DNA from: Catenovulum sp. 2E275
GTDB lineage: Bacteria; Pseudomonadota; Gammaproteobacteria; Enterobacterales; Alteromonadaceae
Assembly (NCBI RefSeq): GCF_025515275.1
Contig: NZ_JAOPFU010000019.1
Coordinates: 1-64,000, forward strand
Reading direction: 5' to 3'
DNA length: 64,000 bases
The translations under genes were made by a program, and so were the position numbers. The first letter of the stretch is position 1; every line of letters starts with the position of its first letter. The notes beneath the pieces were generated by a model, which did no database searches, was not told the DNA's origin, and saw nothing but the letters and a program-made list of their open reading frames with translations. Shown here piece after piece: positions 1 through 12,369 of this stretch.

Positions 1-77
<77 letters not shown>

Positions 78-109
78 ATTCTTTTTTAGTCTCATCTTTA
101 TTATTCTTT

Positions 110-168
110 TACTCGCCCTCGGGCTGCACTCTGGAATGTCGTTGCTTCAAATCTAGCTTCCACAACCA
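110..168 (+). pseudogene. Decayed duplicate of the 3' half of tRNA-fMet
   Basis: Positions 142-168 match tRNA positions 51-77 (T arm, acceptor strand and CCA) at 23 of 27 bases, with the same A/T-rich tail after CCA. Positions 110-141 still align loosely with the D-arm end and anticodon arm, but the CAT anticodon is lost and there is no 5' acceptor half. It cannot fold as a tRNA. It could be a decayed tandem tRNA gene or an old attachment-site duplication left by an element that integrated at the tRNA 3' end. Confidence 0.75.
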
Positions 169-228
169 ATTTTTTTATAATTTTATTATTCCTTGTGCTG
201 TATTTTTTTCTATTTAAGCTAAAAATCA

Positions 229-1188
229 CTAACTTTTTATTACTTCACACTCAGGTGCAAATATTTCGCTGAGTTGATTAAAATATTCTTCTTTTGCGCT
301 GGTTGCAATTAAACTGGCTAACTCTCTGCCTGCTTGAGTTAATTTATAATAAGTCAGAATAATATTTGGCTGTTTAATGGTGAGAATAACTTTTGATTGC
401 ATGGTTTCTAATGCCAGCGCATGGCCAAGCGGGAAAGGCGAGCTTTCTATTTCACTAGAATAAATTAATCCTAGGTCGATTAAACTTAATAAGTCAGGAT
501 AGCTTAGTCCAAATTTGCTTAAATTAATGTGTTTTGCTTTGGCTGGTTTAAACCAGTTTAAAATACCTTGCTGGCGATATAAGCCTGTCATAATTTTACC
601 GCCCGTTCCTGATTTATCTTTTAACAACAGCGCGCAGGCAAGTTGAAAAGTACAAGCTTCTTGATAAGTCATTTTTTTGAGTGTATCTAATGCCCGTAAC
701 GAAAAACGATTAGGTTTGGCGGTTTGCATTGCCAAAATTTTACCCCAAAGCTGCTGCATTGGCCGCGAATAAATACTCTCAGCCGCTTCAAAAAACTGAT
801 ACAGCCAATCCGGATCAACTTCTTCATTGGCGTTAGAACTATCAATATATTCTGCCGCATCTTCTAAAATCCGCTCTAAATTTTGTTGTTTTTGAACTAA
901 TTTTAATCGGTCTCGGCGATTGGCTCTTTGCTCTAAGGTAAAAGGTTTTTTATCCGGCCCTGTAGCTTTATCTAAACCAAATTTAATTGCTATGGCCTGA
1001 AGTTTTTGTAAATTTTGAGCCGTATTATCTATCGCTACTTTTGGTGTATTTTGTTTCCCATTATTTAAGTTTTGTTGTATTTGGGTTGGCGGTGTAGCCT
1101 TACCCTGAGCTTCTAGCTTAGGTTCTATTGATTGTGGAGGGGAGTTCGGTTGCTTTAAATTAACATTAGAGTTAGTTTCTATTTTCAT
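229..1188 (-). CDS. Conserved hypothetical protein, TIGR03899/DUF2806-like
   Basis: The 319-residue product has a low-complexity Gln/Asn/Pro-rich N-terminus (about 1-60). A conserved core follows with the segments WLYQFFEAAESIYSRPMQQLWGKILA and FSLRALDTLKKMTYQEA in spirit: a helical region in which a Trp-rich segment precedes 'MQQLWGKILA'. I recall this pattern from the TIGR03899/DUF2806 group of uncharacterised proteins in Vibrio, Shewanella and relatives. There is no signal peptide or membrane segment. A GGAG sits 8 bases before the ATG at 1188. It is divergent from the gene at 1480, with about 290 bp of shared upstream DNA. Function is unknown and the family assignment comes from memory. 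Confidence 0.75.
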   Translation of the reverse strand: MKIETNSNVNLKQPNSPPQSIEPKLEAQGKATPPTQIQQNLNNGKQNTPKVAIDNTAQNLQKLQAIAIKFGLDKATGPDKKPFTLEQRANRRDRLKLVQKQQNLERILEDAAEYIDSSNANEEVDPDWLYQFFEAAESIYSRPMQQLWGKILAMQTAKPNRFSLRALDTLKKMTYQEACTFQLACALLLKDKSGTGGKIMTGLYRQQGILNWFKPAKAKHINLSKFGLSYPDLLSLIDLGLIYSSEIESSPFPLGHALALETMQSKVILTIKQPNIILTYYKLTQAGRELASLIATSAKEEYFNQLSEIFAPECEVIKS

Positions 1189-1479
1189 GGCACTACTCCA
1201 GATTTTGTTAGGTAGTTTTACATCATATTAGCTAATTGTTTGAGTCTACCTGATTTAATAAACTTGCTAAAAGAATATATACAAACTTTATTTCTTATCT
1301 ATTCCTACCTAAGCTATTAGTTAAGATGTGTCGATCTTTCATCATTAAAATTTAATTAAAGGGATCAACCATTCTCGGAAACTAGTTGCTCCAATTTATA
1401 TAGCTTATATAGCGCAACGAGTTCACTTACCTTTCTAAACTGTAGCTTAAAGCTCACTAGTGAAAAATAAAGGTTATTT

Positions 1480-3690
1480 ATGAATTCAACAGGCAATGAT
1501 GATATTTTTTTGTTTGCAGAAGAAAATGAAGAAGCTTGTTTAACTTCAATAGATGAATATGGCTGGCACATTTTAATTGTTGATGATGACAAAGAAATAC
1601 ACACAGTCACGCAACTTGCACTTTCTGGTGTGAGAATTCTTGGTAAACCTTTATTATTTGGACACGCTTATTCAGGCAAAGACTCTGTTGAATACCTTAA
1701 AAGTCATAACGATGTGGCTATAGTATTAATGGATGTCGTAATGGAAAACGACAATGCAGGTTTGGATGCGGTGAAACAAATTCGTGATGAGCTACACAGA
1801 GACGATACCCGAATCATTTTGCGTACAGGCCAGCCAGGTTACGCCCCTGAAGAACAAGTAGTGCAAGAATATGATATTAATGACTATAAAACCAAAACTG
1901 AATTAACTCGCAATAAACTGGTCACCACCTTAATCTCAGCTCTACGCAGTTATAAACAAATTTGTCAGATTAAGCAAAACCATTTTTATCTTGAGCATAT
2001 TATTTTAGCTAGCACTTCGTTGCAACAACAGCATCAGATTAATCAATTCGCTAAGCTGGTTATTGAGCATTTTTGTTTGTTAACCCAAATACTACCAGAT
2101 GGCTTATTAGCAATTAAAAATACCTTAGCTGAAAAAACGCCAATTATTGTTATGGGTGGGAGTCAAAAATACCAGCAATATGAAAATCAAGCACTTGAGT
2201 TAATCGACAATGACCGTATTATTCGCCAAGTTAGTTTATGCATTAATCAAAAACAAAATATAATTTCAGAGCAGGATACAACCTTATTTATTAATAATCA
2301 GAAATACCAAGCTGCGCTGTATATTAATGCAACCCCAAATTTGGCTGAGTTAGGCTCATATATCGAAATTTATTTAGCCAATATTTCAATCGCGCTCGAT
2401 AACATCACTTTAATTAAAGAGCTAAAAATTACCGCTTTTACCGATAAACTAACCGGCTTGCAAAACCGGGCCGGATTTATTAAATCACTCAATAAATTTA
2501 TTGAACAACCTTCTCTAGGCGATACAGTTGTACTGGTCGATATTTGTCATTTTTCAGAAGTTAATCATGGGTTAAGTCAGGAAATTGGCAATCAATTATT
2601 AAAAGCTTGTGCCGACCGCTTGCAGGATGAATATGGTGAAAGCTGCCAGATTGCACGGATAAATGCAGATGTATTTGGCATTATTGGATCTGCGGATAAA
2701 GTGTCCCCTGAAAAAATAGAAGATACATTTAGTTTTCCGTTATTAGTGGCTAATCAAAGATTTCCAATTTATGTCAACTCAGGGTTTTATCAGCGGGAAA
2801 CAACAGCTCAAACCGGCTTGCAAGTTTTAAAATATGCTGATATTGCCCTTAATCAAGCCAAACAATCTCATGCCCCGTCATTTGCTTATTTTGATGAGGC
2901 TTTTGAACAAAAAATGGCGTGGCGGTTAGGCATGGTGCAGCAACTTAGGGCAGATTTTCAAGCAGGACGATTACAGCTTTGGCTGCAACCTCAAATATCG
3001 CTGGATACTCAAAAAGCAACAGGTTGTGAAGCCCTGCTCCGCTGGAAAACCGAACAAGGCAATATGATTTCACCAGATATTTTTATTCCAATTGCCGAAC
3101 ATAGTGGCTTGATTAATGAAATTGGGGACTGGGTAATTGAAGAAGCCTGTCGCCATATAAAACAGCTCGAAAACCGTGGGATTCATAACATTAATATTTC
3201 AGTCAATGTATCGATTGCTCAATTTAGGGACCCTACTTTTATTTCTAAACTTTGCAATACCATTGATTTATTTAATGTATCGCCCGAGCAATTTGGCTTA
3301 GAGATTACCGAAAGCATTTTAATGGATAACCCGAAAGTGATTATTGAATCGCTTAATACCCTAAAACAACACGGTATTAATATTTCATTAGATGATTTTG
3401 GCACTGGCTTTTCATCTTTAAGTTATCTCAACCAGCTACCAATTACGACCATGAAAGTTGATCGCTCTTTTATTAATGAAATGGATACAACCAATGGCGA
3501 AGTGATTGTAGAAACCATTCTTGCTTTAGGTCAAAAACTAAACCTGATTACCATTGCCGAAGGCGTTGAAACCCAAGAACAAATCAACCGCTTAACTGAA
3601 CTTGGCTGTAATATTATTCAGGGTTATTTTTACGCTAAACCTATGCCATTTGATGAATTTCAAGCGTATCTTAGCCAACAGCCAAGTTAA
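1480..3690 (+). CDS. Response regulator with DUF3369, degenerate GGDEF and EAL domains (c-di-GMP phosphodiesterase)
   Basis: The 736-residue protein begins with a receiver domain (about 30-160): the acidic triad is in LIVDDDKEIH and the phosphoacceptor is Asp85 in VLMDVVM. A DUF3369-type sensor region follows (about 170-320). The GGDEF-like domain (about 325-470) has NADVFGI where GGDEF should be, so cyclase activity is not expected. The EAL domain (about 480-736) keeps CEALLRW, DDFGTGFSSL, MKVDRSF and IAEGVET, so c-di-GMP hydrolysis is likely. There is no membrane segment, which makes it a cytosolic phosphorelay output. No partner histidine kinase is adjacent. AAGG lies 6-9 bases before the ATG. 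Confidence 0.93.
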   Translation: MNSTGNDDIFLFAEENEEACLTSIDEYGWHILIVDDDKEIHTVTQLALSGVRILGKPLLFGHAYSGKDSVEYLKSHNDVAIVLMDVVMENDNAGLDAVKQIRDELHRDDTRIILRTGQPGYAPEEQVVQEYDINDYKTKTELTRNKLVTTLISALRSYKQICQIKQNHFYLEHIILASTSLQQQHQINQFAKLVIEHFCLLTQILPDGLLAIKNTLAEKTPIIVMGGSQKYQQYENQALELIDNDRIIRQVSLCINQKQNIISEQDTTLFINNQKYQAALYINATPNLAELGSYIEIYLANISIALDNITLIKELKITAFTDKLTGLQNRAGFIKSLNKFIEQPSLGDTVVLVDICHFSEVNHGLSQEIGNQLLKACADRLQDEYGESCQIARINADVFGIIGSADKVSPEKIEDTFSFPLLVANQRFPIYVNSGFYQRETTAQTGLQVLKYADIALNQAKQSHAPSFAYFDEAFEQKMAWRLGMVQQLRADFQAGRLQLWLQPQISLDTQKATGCEALLRWKTEQGNMISPDIFIPIAEHSGLINEIGDWVIEEACRHIKQLENRGIHNINISVNVSIAQFRDPTFISKLCNTIDLFNVSPEQFGLEITESILMDNPKVIIESLNTLKQHGINISLDDFGTGFSSLSYLNQLPITTMKVDRSFINEMDTTNGEVIVETILALGQKLNLITIAEGVETQEQINRLTELGCNIIQGYFYAKPMPFDEFQAYLSQQPS

Positions 3691-3705
3691 AAGTAGAATC
3701 AGTAA

Positions 3706-3734
3706 TTGACATTATTAACTTGGCAACTCAAAAT
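3706..3734 (+). promoter_or_regulatory. Probable leu operon promoter
   Basis: TTGACA (3706-3711) is followed after 17 bases by CAAAAT (3729-3734), a perfect -35 and a 4/6 match to the -10. The predicted start near 3741 leaves about 50 bases before the leader peptide. It is the only good promoter candidate between the EAL gene and leuA. Confidence 0.6.
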
Positions 3735-3793
3735 AACCAGTTCTACAGGTTTTATACCTTTGATTAATCTATATCAAATTTAGGTTTGAATAA

Positions 3794-3853
3794 ATGATGA
3801 CGACTTATTTGCTGACAAACTTATTATTACTCAAGCGCTTTGCGCATGGGTGA
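3794..3853 (+). CDS. leuL: leu operon leader peptide
   Basis: This 19-codon ORF encodes MMTTYLLTNLLLLKRFAHG and six of its codons are leucine: TTG CTG at 3809-3814 and TTA TTA TTA CTC at 3821-3832. AGG lies about 10 bases before the first ATG. The ORF stops 40 bases before a strong terminator upstream of leuA. The Leu run is placed so that a ribosome stalled for charged tRNA-Leu leaves the antiterminator arm at 3835-3851 free, while one that reaches the stop codon masks it. This is the classical leucine attenuation layout. It is too short for standard ORF calling. Confidence 0.93.
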   Translation: MMTTYLLTNLLLLKRFAHG

Positions 3854-3909
3854 GTTTGTTTCGAGCGAATACCATCACATACCGAAACAAAAACCCGTGC
3901 TTAAAGCGC
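3835..3909 (+). promoter_or_regulatory. leu antiterminator helix
   Basis: Bases 3835-3851 (GCGCTTTGCGCATGGGT) can pair with 3893-3909 (ACCCGTGCTTAAAGCGC) at 16 of 17 positions, counting two G-U pairs. The 3' arm includes most of the terminator's 5' arm, so the two structures exclude each other. The 5' arm overlaps the end of leuL. Confidence 0.85.
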
Positions 3910-3918
3910 GGGTTTTTT
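3891..3918 (+). terminator. leu attenuator (intrinsic terminator)
   Basis: A 10-bp stem, AAACCCGTGC (3891-3900) with GCGCGGGTTT (3906-3915) including one G-U pair, has a 5-base loop. It runs into a T tract at 3913-3918, 48 bases before leuA. Together with leuL and the competing helix it forms the attenuator. Confidence 0.93.
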
Positions 3919-3966
3919 GTTAGAGCTGCGCCGATTCCGGGCTAAATACAATGCAGGAGTAAAAAT

Positions 3967-6652
<2,686 letters not shown>

Positions 6653-6771
6653 TTTTCGCCAGTAATATGATATACCGGTTAAGCAAAAGTGCGGATTTTA
6701 ACAGTTTAATCCCCTTTTTGGCTTAATTGGTATAAAATCACTAGCAAATTGACGCTAGTCGGAGTTTTAAA

Positions 6772-8181
6772 ATGGGCAAAACTTTATATCAAAAAATTTA
6801 TGATGCACACATAGTACGTGCTGCCGAAGGTGAAACCCCTTTAATTTATATAGACAGACATTTAGTTCACGAAGTGACCTCTCCTCAAGCTTTTTCTGGC
6901 TTACGTGAGAAAAACCGCCCGGTCAGAGCGGTTCATAAAACGTTTGCAACTATGGATCACAACGTATCAACCAAATCATTAGCGGTAGATGCAGCCAGCC
7001 CAATGGCGCGTATTCAAATGCAAACCCTTGCCAAAAACTGTGAAGAGTTTGGTGTACAACTTTATAAAGTGGGTGATTTACGTCAAGGTATTGTGCATGT
7101 TGTCGGCCCTGAGTTAGGCATTACTTTACCGGGTACAACCATTGTTTGTGGTGATTCGCATACAGCAACACATGGCGCTTTTGGGGCACTAGCCTTTGGT
7201 ATTGGTACTTCAGAAGTAGAGCATGTTTTAGCAACTCAAACGCTAAAACAAAACTCAGCTAAAACCATGAAAATTGAAGTAAATGGTGTATTACCATTTG
7301 GCGTAACTGCAAAAGATATTATCTTAGCGATTATCGGTAAAATCGGTATGGATGGCGCAACCGGCCATGTTATGGAATATACCGGCAGTGCAATTGAAGC
7401 GCTTTCAATGGAACAGCGCATGACCATTTGTAACATGAGTATTGAAGCTGGCGGTAAAGCCGGTTTAGTTGCACCAGATCAAACCACCATAGATTACATT
7501 GAAGGCCGCGAGTTTGCACCTAAAGGTGATGCATGGCTTGAAGCTGTTGAATACTGGAAAACATTAAAATCTGATCCAGATGCTGAATTTGATACAGTGG
7601 TAACATTAAAAGCCGAAGAGATTGAACCACAAGTAACTTGGGGGACTAACCCGGGTCAGGTTATTGGGGTTAGTCAGGTTGTGCCGAATCCAGCTGATTT
7701 TAGCAATGCAGTTGAAAAAGCATCAGCCGAAGCTGCGCTTAAATACATGGGTATTAATGCGGGTCAGTTTTTAACAGACTTAACTGTAGACAAAGTATTT
7801 ATTGGTTCTTGTACTAACAGCCGAATCGAAGATTTACGTGATGCAGCAGCAGTTGCAAAAGGCCGTAAAGTTAAAAACGGGATTGAAGCGATTGTTGTGC
7901 CGGGTTCTGGTCAAGTTAAAAAACAAGCCGAAGAAGAAGGTTTAGACAAAATATTTGTTGAAGCCGGTTTTGAATGGCGTTTACCGGGCTGCTCAATGTG
8001 TCTTGCTATGAATGACGATAAGTTAGGATTTGAAGAGCGCTGTGCATCTACCTCAAACCGTAACTTTGAAGGCCGTCAAGGCCGTGGTGGTCGTACTCAC
8101 TTAGTTAGTCCATCAATGGCAGCTGCGGCTGCGGTTGAAGGTCATTTTGTTGATGTTCGCAAATTAATGGAGGCTAAATAA
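6772..8181 (+). CDS. leuC: 3-isopropylmalate dehydratase large subunit
   Basis: LeuC is the [4Fe-4S] subunit of isopropylmalate isomerase, an aconitase-fold enzyme. Its 469 residues contain [30 protein letters not shown], and cluster ligands in [12 protein letters not shown] and [15 protein letters not shown] lies before the ATG. A 119-bp gap separates it from leuB, longer than the other leu junctions, and it holds a small inverted repeat (ACTAGC/GCTAGT) just upstream of the ribosome site. Its stop overlaps the leuD start by one base, implying coupled translation of the two subunits. Confidence 0.98.
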   Translation: MGKTLYQKIYDAHIVRAAEGETPLIYIDRHLVHEVTSPQAFSGLREKNRPVRAVHKTFATMDHNVSTKSLAVDAASPMARIQMQTLAKNCEEFGVQLYKVGDLRQGIVHVVGPELGITLPGTTIVCGDSHTATHGAFGALAFGIGTSEVEHVLATQTLKQNSAKTMKIEVNGVLPFGVTAKDIILAIIGKIGMDGATGHVMEYTGSAIEALSMEQRMTICNMSIEAGGKAGLVAPDQTTIDYIEGREFAPKGDAWLEAVEYWKTLKSDPDAEFDTVVTLKAEEIEPQVTWGTNPGQVIGVSQVVPNPADFSNAVEKASAEAALKYMGINAGQFLTDLTVDKVFIGSCTNSRIEDLRDAAAVAKGRKVKNGIEAIVVPGSGQVKKQAEEEGLDKIFVEAGFEWRLPGCSMCLAMNDDKLGFEERCASTSNRNFEGRQGRGGRTHLVSPSMAAAAAVEGHFVDVRKLMEAK

Positions 8182-8783
8182 TGTCAGGCATTACTCAAAT
8201 TAACGGCAAAGTTGCTCCATTAGATAAATCGAATGTGGATACTGATGCCATTATTCCAAAACAGTTTTTACAAAAAGTTGATCGTACTGGTTTTGGTGTG
8301 CATTTATTCCACGACTGGCGCTATTTAGACGAAGCCGGTACACAAGATAATCCGGAATTTCCATTAAACAAACCAGAGCATAAAGGCGCTAATGTTTTAT
8401 TATCGCGAGAAAACTTTGGTTGTGGTTCAAGCCGCGAACACGCACCATGGGCAATTAAAGATTACGGCTTTGATGTAGTGATCGCGAGCAGTTTTGCTGA
8501 TATTTTTTACGGCAACTGTATGAACAATGAAATTTTACCAATCAAATTAACCGACAATGAAATTGAAGAATTATTTCAAGCTGTTAATGCTGATTCAAAT
8601 GTTGCGTTTGAAGTTGATTTACCCGCTCAAACGCTAACGGTAAATGGTAAAGTTTATCAGTTTCCGATTAATGACTTTCATAAGCACTGTTTAGTTAATG
8701 GTTTAGACTCAATTGGCTGGACCTTACAATACGCCAGTGATATTGATGCTTATGAAGCTAAATTACCAAGCTGGTTAAAATAA
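8181..8783 (+). CDS. leuD: 3-isopropylmalate dehydratase small subunit
   Basis: LeuD is the swivelling-domain partner of LeuC. The 200-residue protein has the family start [15 protein letters not shown], the signature [14 protein letters not shown] and the following [15 protein letters not shown]. Its ATG overlaps the last base of leuC, with GGAG at 8169-8172 inside leuC as ribosome site. It closes the leu operon and an intrinsic terminator follows 47 bases later. Confidence 0.98.
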   Translation: MSGITQINGKVAPLDKSNVDTDAIIPKQFLQKVDRTGFGVHLFHDWRYLDEAGTQDNPEFPLNKPEHKGANVLLSRENFGCGSSREHAPWAIKDYGFDVVIASSFADIFYGNCMNNEILPIKLTDNEIEELFQAVNADSNVAFEVDLPAQTLTVNGKVYQFPINDFHKHCLVNGLDSIGWTLQYASDIDAYEAKLPSWLK

Positions 8784-8830
8784 GTTAAATTTTACCTGTT
8801 ATTATTTATCTTCAAATTGCTTGGATATAT

Positions 8831-8856
8831 AAAGGCCACTTAAACGTGGCCTTTTT
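8831..8856 (+). terminator. leu operon terminator
   Basis: A 9-bp stem, AAAGGCCAC (8831-8839) with GTGGCCTTT (8846-8854), closes a 6-base loop and ends in a T tract. It lies just after leuD. Confidence 0.9.
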
Positions 8857-9124
8857 AATTTTTGCGATCCAGATAAAAAAATCAGCAACTGGCATATATT
8901 TTGTAATACATTTTAGACATACTAAATACCTGAGCTGAGTTGCATAAAACCATCAAACAGAGAAAGGTCTATTTTATTTCAAGCGCTTTTATATGCAGCT
9001 TAAATTATCATAACAGCGATATTGTCTTCTTTAATCAAGCTGAAGTGCTTTATTGATTAACCTGATGTATTAAAACGACATATTACAGAGTTAAACTTCA
9101 GCCATTTGCGGTAAGGAATAACGA
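8857..9124. other. Intergenic region between leuD and the phosphorylase-kinase-like gene
   Basis: With the leu terminator this makes about 340 bases without a gene. It is A/T-rich. I see a small palindrome AAGCGCTT at 8981-8988 and the ribosome site AAGGAATAACGA before the gene at 9125, but no convincing promoter, leader ORF or RNA structure. Confidence 0.6.
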
Positions 9125-12100
9125 ATGAAAAACACAGAGTTATTAAATAAATTATACCAAGACATTCACTCGATCATTTTATGCCGTCAGCATCCGGTTA
9201 CCGGCCTGCTTCCGGCCAGTACAGCAATCACAACTCATGGTAATTACACCGATGCTTGGGTGCGAGATAACGTTTATTCTATTTTAAGTGTTTGGTCTTT
9301 AGGCATTGCTTATCGCCGTCATGGTGAAACGGAGCGTAGTGACGAGCTAAATCAAGCCACTATAAAACTGATGCGCGGTTTATTGCAGTCCATGATGCGC
9401 CAGTCCGATAAAGTTGAAGTATTCAAACATACTTTATCCGCTCAAGATGCACTACACGCTAAATATGATACCGCCAGCGGTTTAACTGTTGTGGCGGACG
9501 ATGCTTGGGGACATTTACAAATTGACGCCACATCCATTTTTTTATTAATGCTGGCACAAATGACAGCTTCAGGGCTGCGCATTATCAATACCTTTGATGA
9601 AGTCGATTTTATTCAAAACTTAGTTTATTACATTGGGTTTGCTTACCGTATTCCAGATTATGGGATTTGGGAGCGCGGTAATAAAATTAATAATGGTAAA
9701 ACCGAAATCAATGCTAGCTCGGTTGGTATGGCCAAAGCAGCACTGCAAGCATTAGACGGTTTTAACCTTTTTGGTGCAAATGCTTCTCAACGGGCTGTTG
9801 TGCATACAGTACCGGATGGTATTTCGCGCGCGCGTAATACACTTGCCCGCCTACTGCCAAGAGAATCAGTTTCAAAAGAAGTTGATAGCGCACTATTAAG
9901 TATTATCGGCTTTCCTGCGTTTGCCGTTGGCGATAAAAATTTGGTGCAAAAAACTCGAGATAAAATTTTATCTGAGCTTGGTGGACATTATGGCTGTAAA
10001 CGCTTTTTATGGGACGGCCACCAAACAGCAATTGAAGATCACAGCCGTATTCATTATGAACATAACGAGTTAACCAACTTTGCCAATATTGAATCTGAGT
10101 GGCCGCTGTTTTATACCTATTTATATGTTCAAGCCTTATTTGATAAAGACACCCAATCAGCTAAACAATACCGCCGTAAAATCGAATCATTAATGATAGA
10201 GAAAAACGGCCAGCTATTAATCCCTGAACTATATTATTTAAACCCTGAACATATTGATGCAGAAAGACAAAATCCACGTAGCCAACCCAGAGTTGCCAAC
10301 GAAAACTTACCTTTAGTTTGGGCGCAAAGCTTATATTATTTAGGTGTGATGATGGATGAAGGTTTAGTGCTGGACGATGATATAGATCCACTAAAATTAC
10401 GTCAGCGTTCAAGCCGCAGCAACCCAACTCAAATCGCATTAGTAGTGTTAGCTGAAAATGAAACCATTAAAGAAACATTAGCAAGCCATGGTGTTATTGC
10501 CGAAACTGCAAAAGAAATTGCGCCAATCAAAGTAATGGCAGCATCACAATTGGCTGAAGCTTATCAGCAACTTGGCTCTAACCCAGCCTTAGGCTTAACC
10601 GGCAGACCAAAACGCCGCTTCCAAAGCCTAGCAACTGCACATACTTACTGTATTAATCAAACCAATTATTTGTGTTTATCATCACTCCACAGCGAGCAAA
10701 ATAATTATCGCCTGTACGACGGTGAATTGGAAAGTGATGTTTTACTAAATGAAATTGCTTTACTGAACAAACACTGGATTAACAAAGAAGTTGCTGTAAT
10801 GACATACATGGTCACTGAGTCCATGTGCAACTCAGCTAATATAAAACCTTTATTTAATACCTTAAAAAAACTGCAACTTCGTAACGAGCACAGCAATGTC
10901 GGTTACGCTTCTGCCACCTTGGCTCAGCGCGCATCAAGAGTAAATAAATTTATGTTATCTAACTTTAAATTTAGCATGAGCGTCCAAACAAAAGGCCAGT
11001 TGCAAATTACGCCGCAACTTTTACCAGAGCAATTAATTGAACCATTAGCCAGTGAATATAACCAGTTAATGCAATTAGGCGATGCAGCTTTATATGTACA
11101 ATTAAGCCAGTGGTTGAACAAGTACGGATTAGAATCAAATATCGGCTCAATTGACCCGCTCAGCTTTAGACAATTAGTACTTGATTGTTATCATCAAGCG
11201 GTCTTTAAAGAATACTGGTTAACGGCTCGCTGGTGTTTTTCTATTTTATCTATGTCGCATTCAGATTTAACGGATGATTTATCTCTGCTGTGCTCACGTA
11301 ACTTAACGATTTTAATTGGGACAGATAATCAAACCGTTTTATCCGGCGAATCCAGCAACTTACAGCAAGATGAATTAGTTCACACGATAGATTCCGTCAG
11401 CCGTAATCCAATTGAGCGAGCCTTAATTCAGGAAATTCTGGTGATTTTAGGTTATACCATGCGTACTCAATTAAAATTATTTAATGGTATCCGTTCTATT
11501 CACTTAAATAATTTATTGGCACTGTGTACCGATAATGAGATTAAACAATGTAAAACTTTAGATGGTTTGGCAGAAATGTCACCGTTTGAATTTATGCAGC
11601 ATATTCAATCATTGCTTGAATCTCAGCATCAGGCTTACAACTATGATGTAAAAGCCAGTTTTTCTCAACAAGATGGTAATTTAAAAGACTTTAACCGCCA
11701 AACTTATGCAATGGATACTGACTGGTTATCATGGCGCTCAGAGAGAGGCTTAATCACCCGCTTTGATGACGATTTTTTAACGGCTATCTGGCAAAGTTTA
11801 TCGCACTGTCCAAAAATTGTATTTGCCGATAAAGCCTCTGAACAAAACTGTTTAGAAAGCGAATTAATCCGTAGCTCAATGACCTCAGGTGAAGAAAGTT
11901 TTGCCCGTTTAATCGACAACCTAATTCAACCAGCTCACCCTGTTTATTATAAAGCCGCGTTAGTGGAAGTGTTGGCCGCTTATATCGACTATTGTGACTT
12001 AAATAAACAAGTGCAATTTAATCAACCAATTGTACTAGGAGACATTTTGGCACAAGCCGCCGATTTACACACAATAGAACAAGGTGAAGATGCCAATACC

Positions 12101-12193
12101 CAAAGTAATCTTGAGCAACTTTTATATCAACCACCGCAAGTATTGCAAAAATACATCAAAGTTATTTTAGATAAGACGATTTTGGCGCAATAA
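9125..12193 (+). CDS. Phosphorylase kinase alpha/beta-like protein (GH15-like fold)
   Basis: The 1022-residue protein resembles the eukaryotic phosphorylase kinase alpha/beta regulatory subunits along much of its length. The N-terminal GH15-like barrel (about 1-430) has HPVTGLLPAS, DAWVRDNVYSIL, KLMRGLLQSMMRQ, WGHLQIDATS, LAQMTASGL, FGIWERG-like YGIWERGNK, NASSVGMAKAALQALD, and ESEWPLFYTY. The C-terminus (about 880-960) keeps a WLSWRSERG/YYKAALVEVLAAY region like the subunit's tail. In animals these subunits restrain a gamma kinase; no kinase is seen here. Bacterial homologues are usually labelled GH15 family. It may bind or act on glucans, but that is inference. No signal peptide. AAGGA precedes the ATG. 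It stands alone, followed by its own terminator. Confidence 0.85.
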   Translation: MKNTELLNKLYQDIHSIILCRQHPVTGLLPASTAITTHGNYTDAWVRDNVYSILSVWSLGIAYRRHGETERSDELNQATIKLMRGLLQSMMRQSDKVEVFKHTLSAQDALHAKYDTASGLTVVADDAWGHLQIDATSIFLLMLAQMTASGLRIINTFDEVDFIQNLVYYIGFAYRIPDYGIWERGNKINNGKTEINASSVGMAKAALQALDGFNLFGANASQRAVVHTVPDGISRARNTLARLLPRESVSKEVDSALLSIIGFPAFAVGDKNLVQKTRDKILSELGGHYGCKRFLWDGHQTAIEDHSRIHYEHNELTNFANIESEWPLFYTYLYVQALFDKDTQSAKQYRRKIESLMIEKNGQLLIPELYYLNPEHIDAERQNPRSQPRVANENLPLVWAQSLYYLGVMMDEGLVLDDDIDPLKLRQRSSRSNPTQIALVVLAENETIKETLASHGVIAETAKEIAPIKVMAASQLAEAYQQLGSNPALGLTGRPKRRFQSLATAHTYCINQTNYLCLSSLHSEQNNYRLYDGELESDVLLNEIALLNKHWINKEVAVMTYMVTESMCNSANIKPLFNTLKKLQLRNEHSNVGYASATLAQRASRVNKFMLSNFKFSMSVQTKGQLQITPQLLPEQLIEPLASEYNQLMQLGDAALYVQLSQWLNKYGLESNIGSIDPLSFRQLVLDCYHQAVFKEYWLTARWCFSILSMSHSDLTDDLSLLCSRNLTILIGTDNQTVLSGESSNLQQDELVHTIDSVSRNPIERALIQEILVILGYTMRTQLKLFNGIRSIHLNNLLALCTDNEIKQCKTLDGLAEMSPFEFMQHIQSLLESQHQAYNYDVKASFSQQDGNLKDFNRQTYAMDTDWLSWRSERGLITRFDDDFLTAIWQSLSHCPKIVFADKASEQNCLESELIRSSMTSGEESFARLIDNLIQPAHPVYYKAALVEVLAAYIDYCDLNKQVQFNQPIVLGDILAQAADLHTIEQGEDANTQSNLEQLLYQPPQVLQKYIKVILDKTILAQ

Positions 12194-12201
12194 ACTTCTG
12201 A

Positions 12202-12235
12202 AGCTAAAATGACCAAGTGTCATTTTAGCTAATTT
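12202..12235 (+). terminator. Terminator after the phosphorylase-kinase-like gene
   Basis: A perfect 12-bp stem, AGCTAAAATGAC (12202-12213) with GTCATTTTAGCT (12219-12230), has a 5-base loop and is followed by AATTTT. The stem is A/T-rich and the U run is short, so it may be a moderate terminator. Confidence 0.7.
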
Positions 12236-12369
12236 TAACAACTTTGTTACTTCCAAAGTGTAACTAACCCGCTATAATCAAAAACGAATCTTTGTTTTTC
12301 TAGTTAAGTTTATATCTAGAGCTGTTGATCAAAATACAAACCGAAACCTCGTTTTTAATGTGAGATAAA

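Noticed and set aside
1365-1610. 81-codon minus-strand ORF at the start of the EAL gene
   Set aside because: It overlaps the supported start and receiver domain of the gene at 1480 and has no recognisable protein character.
8981-8988. AAGCGCTT palindrome upstream of the phosphorylase-kinase-like gene as an operator
   Set aside because: Only 8 bases; expected often by chance and has no second copy near a promoter.
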